Below are positions 6,353 through 7,945 of a DNA stretch of 7,945 nt, one piece after another. The notes beneath the pieces are model-generated. The model was not told the DNA's origin and ran no database searches. It saw nothing but the letters and a program-made list of their open reading frames with translations. The DNA is from an uncultured Clostridia bacterium. GTDB lineage: Bacteria; Bacillota; Clostridia; Oscillospirales; CAG-272. The stretch lies in NCBI GenBank assembly GCA_946040935.1, contig CAMGCN010000034.1, positions 1-7,945 of the forward strand, given 5' to 3'. Position 1 is the first letter of the stretch. The number at the start of each line of letters is the position of its first letter. The position numbers and the translations under genes are program-made.

Positions 6353-6992
6353 TTTTTCTTTCCTTTATCTCATAGCACAAAGTCATAAGCATATCGCCGA
6401 GATTCACATCCTGTACCGCAATTTTTTCATCATTTATATTTAGCTCTGTGTTGGTAAAATTCCATATTCCGCGAACACCGGCAAGAGCCGCCTTTTCAGA
6501 AACATCCTTCGCCGCCTCTGCAGACACGGCGAGTATCGCGATATCAACGGTGTTTTCCGTACAGAATGAATTAAAGCTCTCAAAGGGAAGTACTTTTATC
6601 CCCGAGATACTTTTACCGCACTTTTCCGAGTCGCAGTCAAATATAGCTAAAAGCTTTACCCCTCTCCGAGTGAAAATGGAGCCCGAAGCTATCGCGCGGC
6701 AAAGGGATCCCGCGCCGATTATCACCGCGCCGAAATCGTCCTGCACGCCGAGTATCTCACCTATTTTCTTATAAAGATAAACCACGTTATATCCGTAGCC
6801 CTGCTGACCGAACCCTCCGAAGCAGTTCAGATCATGACGTATTTGAGACGCGGTTGAGCCCATCATCTTTGCAAGCTCGCCCGAGCTCACACGCAGTTTA
6901 TCCCGGCGGTACAGCTCGCGCAACGCTCTGTAATATCTCGGCAAGCGGTTCACAACCGAGCGGGAAACGCCGTTTTCGCTTTTGTTTTGCAT
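6342..6992 (-). CDS. rex: Redox-sensing transcriptional repressor Rex
   Basis: Rex is a dimeric repressor that binds operators when NAD+ is high and releases them when NADH rises, derepressing fermentative and respiratory genes. It is complete at 216 residues, the usual size. The N-terminal winged helix (about 14-70) shows LPRYYRALRELY, VSSGELAKMMGSTASQIRHDL and the wing FGGFGQQGYGYNV (58-70), a form I associate with clostridial Rex. A Rossmann domain follows, with loop GAGSLCRA (93-100) and an Asp after the second strand (LLAIFDCD) that favours NAD(H) over NADP(H). A C-terminal swapping helix ends the protein. The third glycine of the GxGxxG loop is Cys98, which is unusual. It begins 1 nt after the isocitrate dehydrogenase stop and overlaps the dnaD-like gene by 11 nt. 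The ribosome site is weak, so coupling to upstream translation is likely. No Rex operator is visible in the window. Confidence 0.96.
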   Translation of the reverse strand: MQNKSENGVSRSVVNRLPRYYRALRELYRRDKLRVSSGELAKMMGSTASQIRHDLNCFGGFGQQGYGYNVVYLYKKIGEILGVQDDFGAVIIGAGSLCRAIASGSIFTRRGVKLLAIFDCDSEKCGKSISGIKVLPFESFNSFCTENTVDIAILAVSAEAAKDVSEKAALAGVRGIWNFTNTELNINDEKIAVQDVNLGDMLMTLCYEIKERKNEN

Positions 6993-6993
6993 A

Positions 6994-7899
6994 TTAAAGC
7001 GACCTTATTACCGAATAAAGATATTCTGCATATTCAGCGCATGTTGCGCCGTTTTTATCGCATGTAATAACGTGCTCGCCCGATGCGGCGCAAGCGTCTG
7101 TTGCCAAAGCGAGCTTTTGCGCCTTGTCGTTCATGCCGATGTGGGAAAGCAGCATCTGTGCGGCGCGAAGTATGCTCGAGGGATTTGCATAGTCGCCCAG
7201 CCCCTCCTCGATAAGTCGGGGAGCTGTTCCGTGAATTGCCTCAAACATAGCGTATCTGTCGCCGATATTCGCACTGCCTGCAGTTCCGACTCCTCCCTGA
7301 ATCTGCGCCGCCTCGTCGGTGATGATATCTCCGTAGAGGTTGGGAAGCAGGAATACCTGAAAACGGCTGCGTATATCGGTATTGACAAGGTTAGCCGTCA
7401 TAATGTCGATATACCAATCCTCCACGGTTATTTCGGGATAATCTTTTGCTATTTCATTGCATATCGCCGTAAATTTACCGTCGGTTTTCTTCATTATATT
7501 GGCTTTTGTCACTATCGCGAGGTTCTTCTTTCCGTTTGCTCTTGCAAACTCGAAAGCGGCACGGGCGATTCTCCTTGTTCCGAGGTCGGTCGTCACCTTG
7601 AAATCAAAAGCTAAAGTTTCGGGTATCTCAATACCGCGGCTGCCGAGGACATACTCGCCCTCGGTATTCTCTCTGAAAAATGTCCAGTCAATATTCTCCT
7701 CGGGAACGCAGACAGGGCGCACGTTCGCAAACAGATCGAGCTCGCGTCGCAAAGTTACGTTCGCGCTCTCCATGCTTCCTCCCTTTGGAGTGGCGGTAGG
7801 CCCTTTCAAAAGGACAGTACACTCCTTGATTTCGGCGAGGACATCGTCGGGCACGGATTTTCCCTGTGCCATTCTGTTTTCTATGGTAAGTCCGTTTAT
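6994..7899 (-). CDS. icd: Isocitrate dehydrogenase (isocitrate/isopropylmalate family), 5' end missing
   Basis: The enzyme oxidatively decarboxylates isocitrate to 2-oxoglutarate, giving NAD(P)H. 301 genomic residues remain; the start is cut by the contig edge, with some tens of residues missing. The substrate loop SMESANVTLRRELDLFANVRP carries Ser and Asn in the positions that bind isocitrate (Ser113 and Asn115 in E. coli), which argues against isopropylmalate dehydrogenase. Also visible are FRENTEGEY with the catalytic Tyr, the catalytic Lys in VTKANIMKKTDGKF, and metal-binding Asp residues in WYIDIMTANL and LYGDIITDEAA. The adenine-site loop is HGTAPRLIEEG. Lacking the E. coli NADP pair Lys-Tyr, it is more likely NAD-linked, but the cofactor is not settled. 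The apparent N-terminus MYKRQ (7900-7914) is adapter. Its product feeds glutamate and hence the arginine pathway encoded downstream. Confidence 0.88.
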   Translation of the reverse strand: MNGLTIENRMAQGKSVPDDVLAEIKECTVLLKGPTATPKGGSMESANVTLRRELDLFANVRPVCVPEENIDWTFFRENTEGEYVLGSRGIEIPETLAFDFKVTTDLGTRRIARAAFEFARANGKKNLAIVTKANIMKKTDGKFTAICNEIAKDYPEITVEDWYIDIMTANLVNTDIRSRFQVFLLPNLYGDIITDEAAQIQGGVGTAGSANIGDRYAMFEAIHGTAPRLIEEGLGDYANPSSILRAAQMLLSHIGMNDKAQKLALATDACAASGEHVITCDKNGATCAEYAEYLYSVIRSL

Positions 7900-7945
7900 C
7901 TGTCTCTTATACACATCTCCGAGCCCACGAGACGCTACGCTATCT
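7900..7945 (-). other. Nextera i7-side adapter (non-biological)
   Basis: This is untrimmed library sequence. It reads as the Tn5 mosaic end CTGTCTCTTATACACATCT (7900-7918), the read-2 stem CCGAGCCCACGAGAC (7919-7933), an i7 octamer GCTACGCT (7934-7941), and four bases of P7 (ATCT). From memory the octamer is Illumina N709. The insert therefore ends at 7899. A GTG inside the mosaic end creates a false start for the dehydrogenase reading frame. Confidence 0.99.

Noticed and set aside
6982..7614. A 210-codon plus-strand frame over the dehydrogenase.
   Set aside because: It is antisense to an enzyme with clear catalytic motifs and has the Cys-rich composition of a shadow frame.
46..7899. CRISPR arrays, insertion sequences, tRNA or rRNA genes, toxin-antitoxin or defence genes.
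   Set aside because: No repeated spacer-like units, transposase motifs, RNA gene signatures or unassigned coding space; nearly every base is in a recognised gene.
46..7899. Assembly chimera joining the replication block to the arg block.
   Set aside because: All genes are codirectional with similar base composition, and the join at 4202-4395 is a coherent promoter region. It cannot be excluded without reads, but nothing in the sequence suggests it.

Overview
The window is a contig end to end, not a stretch of continuous chromosome. Bases 1-45 and 7900-7945 are Illumina Nextera (Tn5) library adapter, including index octamers. Only 46-7899 (7854 bases) is biological. Two genes are cut by the adapters, and adapter codons have been read into their termini.

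The insert looks like Clostridia (Bacillota), probably an uncultured gut-type member of the Oscillospiraceae/Lachnospiraceae sphere. The reasons are a Rex redox repressor with the clostridial wing sequence, a DnaD-domain protein next to a DnaC/DnaI-type helicase loader (a Bacillota pairing), and a short-type ArgC. G+C is about half in the genes by eye, and the one real promoter region is strongly AT-rich. Genus cannot be assigned from the sequence alone.

All eight genes lie on the minus strand, so transcription runs from high to low coordinates. The upstream block is isocitrate dehydrogenase (5' end missing), rex, a DnaD-domain gene, and the helicase loader. Its junctions are 1-nt, 11-nt overlap and 14-nt overlap, so it is almost certainly one transcript; its promoter lies outside the window. 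A 194-nt AT-rich gap (4202-4395) follows. It carries a perfect-consensus sigma-A promoter and two ArgR-like boxes. The downstream block is argG, argC, argJ, argB (argB 3' end missing), with a strong hairpin between argG and argC.

Functionally, the second block holds acetylglutamate kinase (ArgB), acetylglutamyl-phosphate reductase (ArgC), the acetyl-recycling ornithine acetyltransferase (ArgJ) and argininosuccinate synthase (ArgG). That is most of a cyclic arginine pathway; argD, argF and argH are not visible. Isocitrate dehydrogenase makes 2-oxoglutarate, the carbon precursor of the glutamate that enters this pathway, while Rex reads the NADH/NAD+ ratio. The two replication-initiation genes share the redox block.

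No CRISPR array, insertion sequence, phage gene, tRNA, rRNA, riboswitch or defence system was found. I see no convincing undescribed system. The most interesting points are the redox regulator coupled to helicase-loading genes, a Cys at the third glycine of Rex's dinucleotide-binding loop, a possible slippery site in the dnaD-like gene, the argG control region and the argG-argC hairpin.
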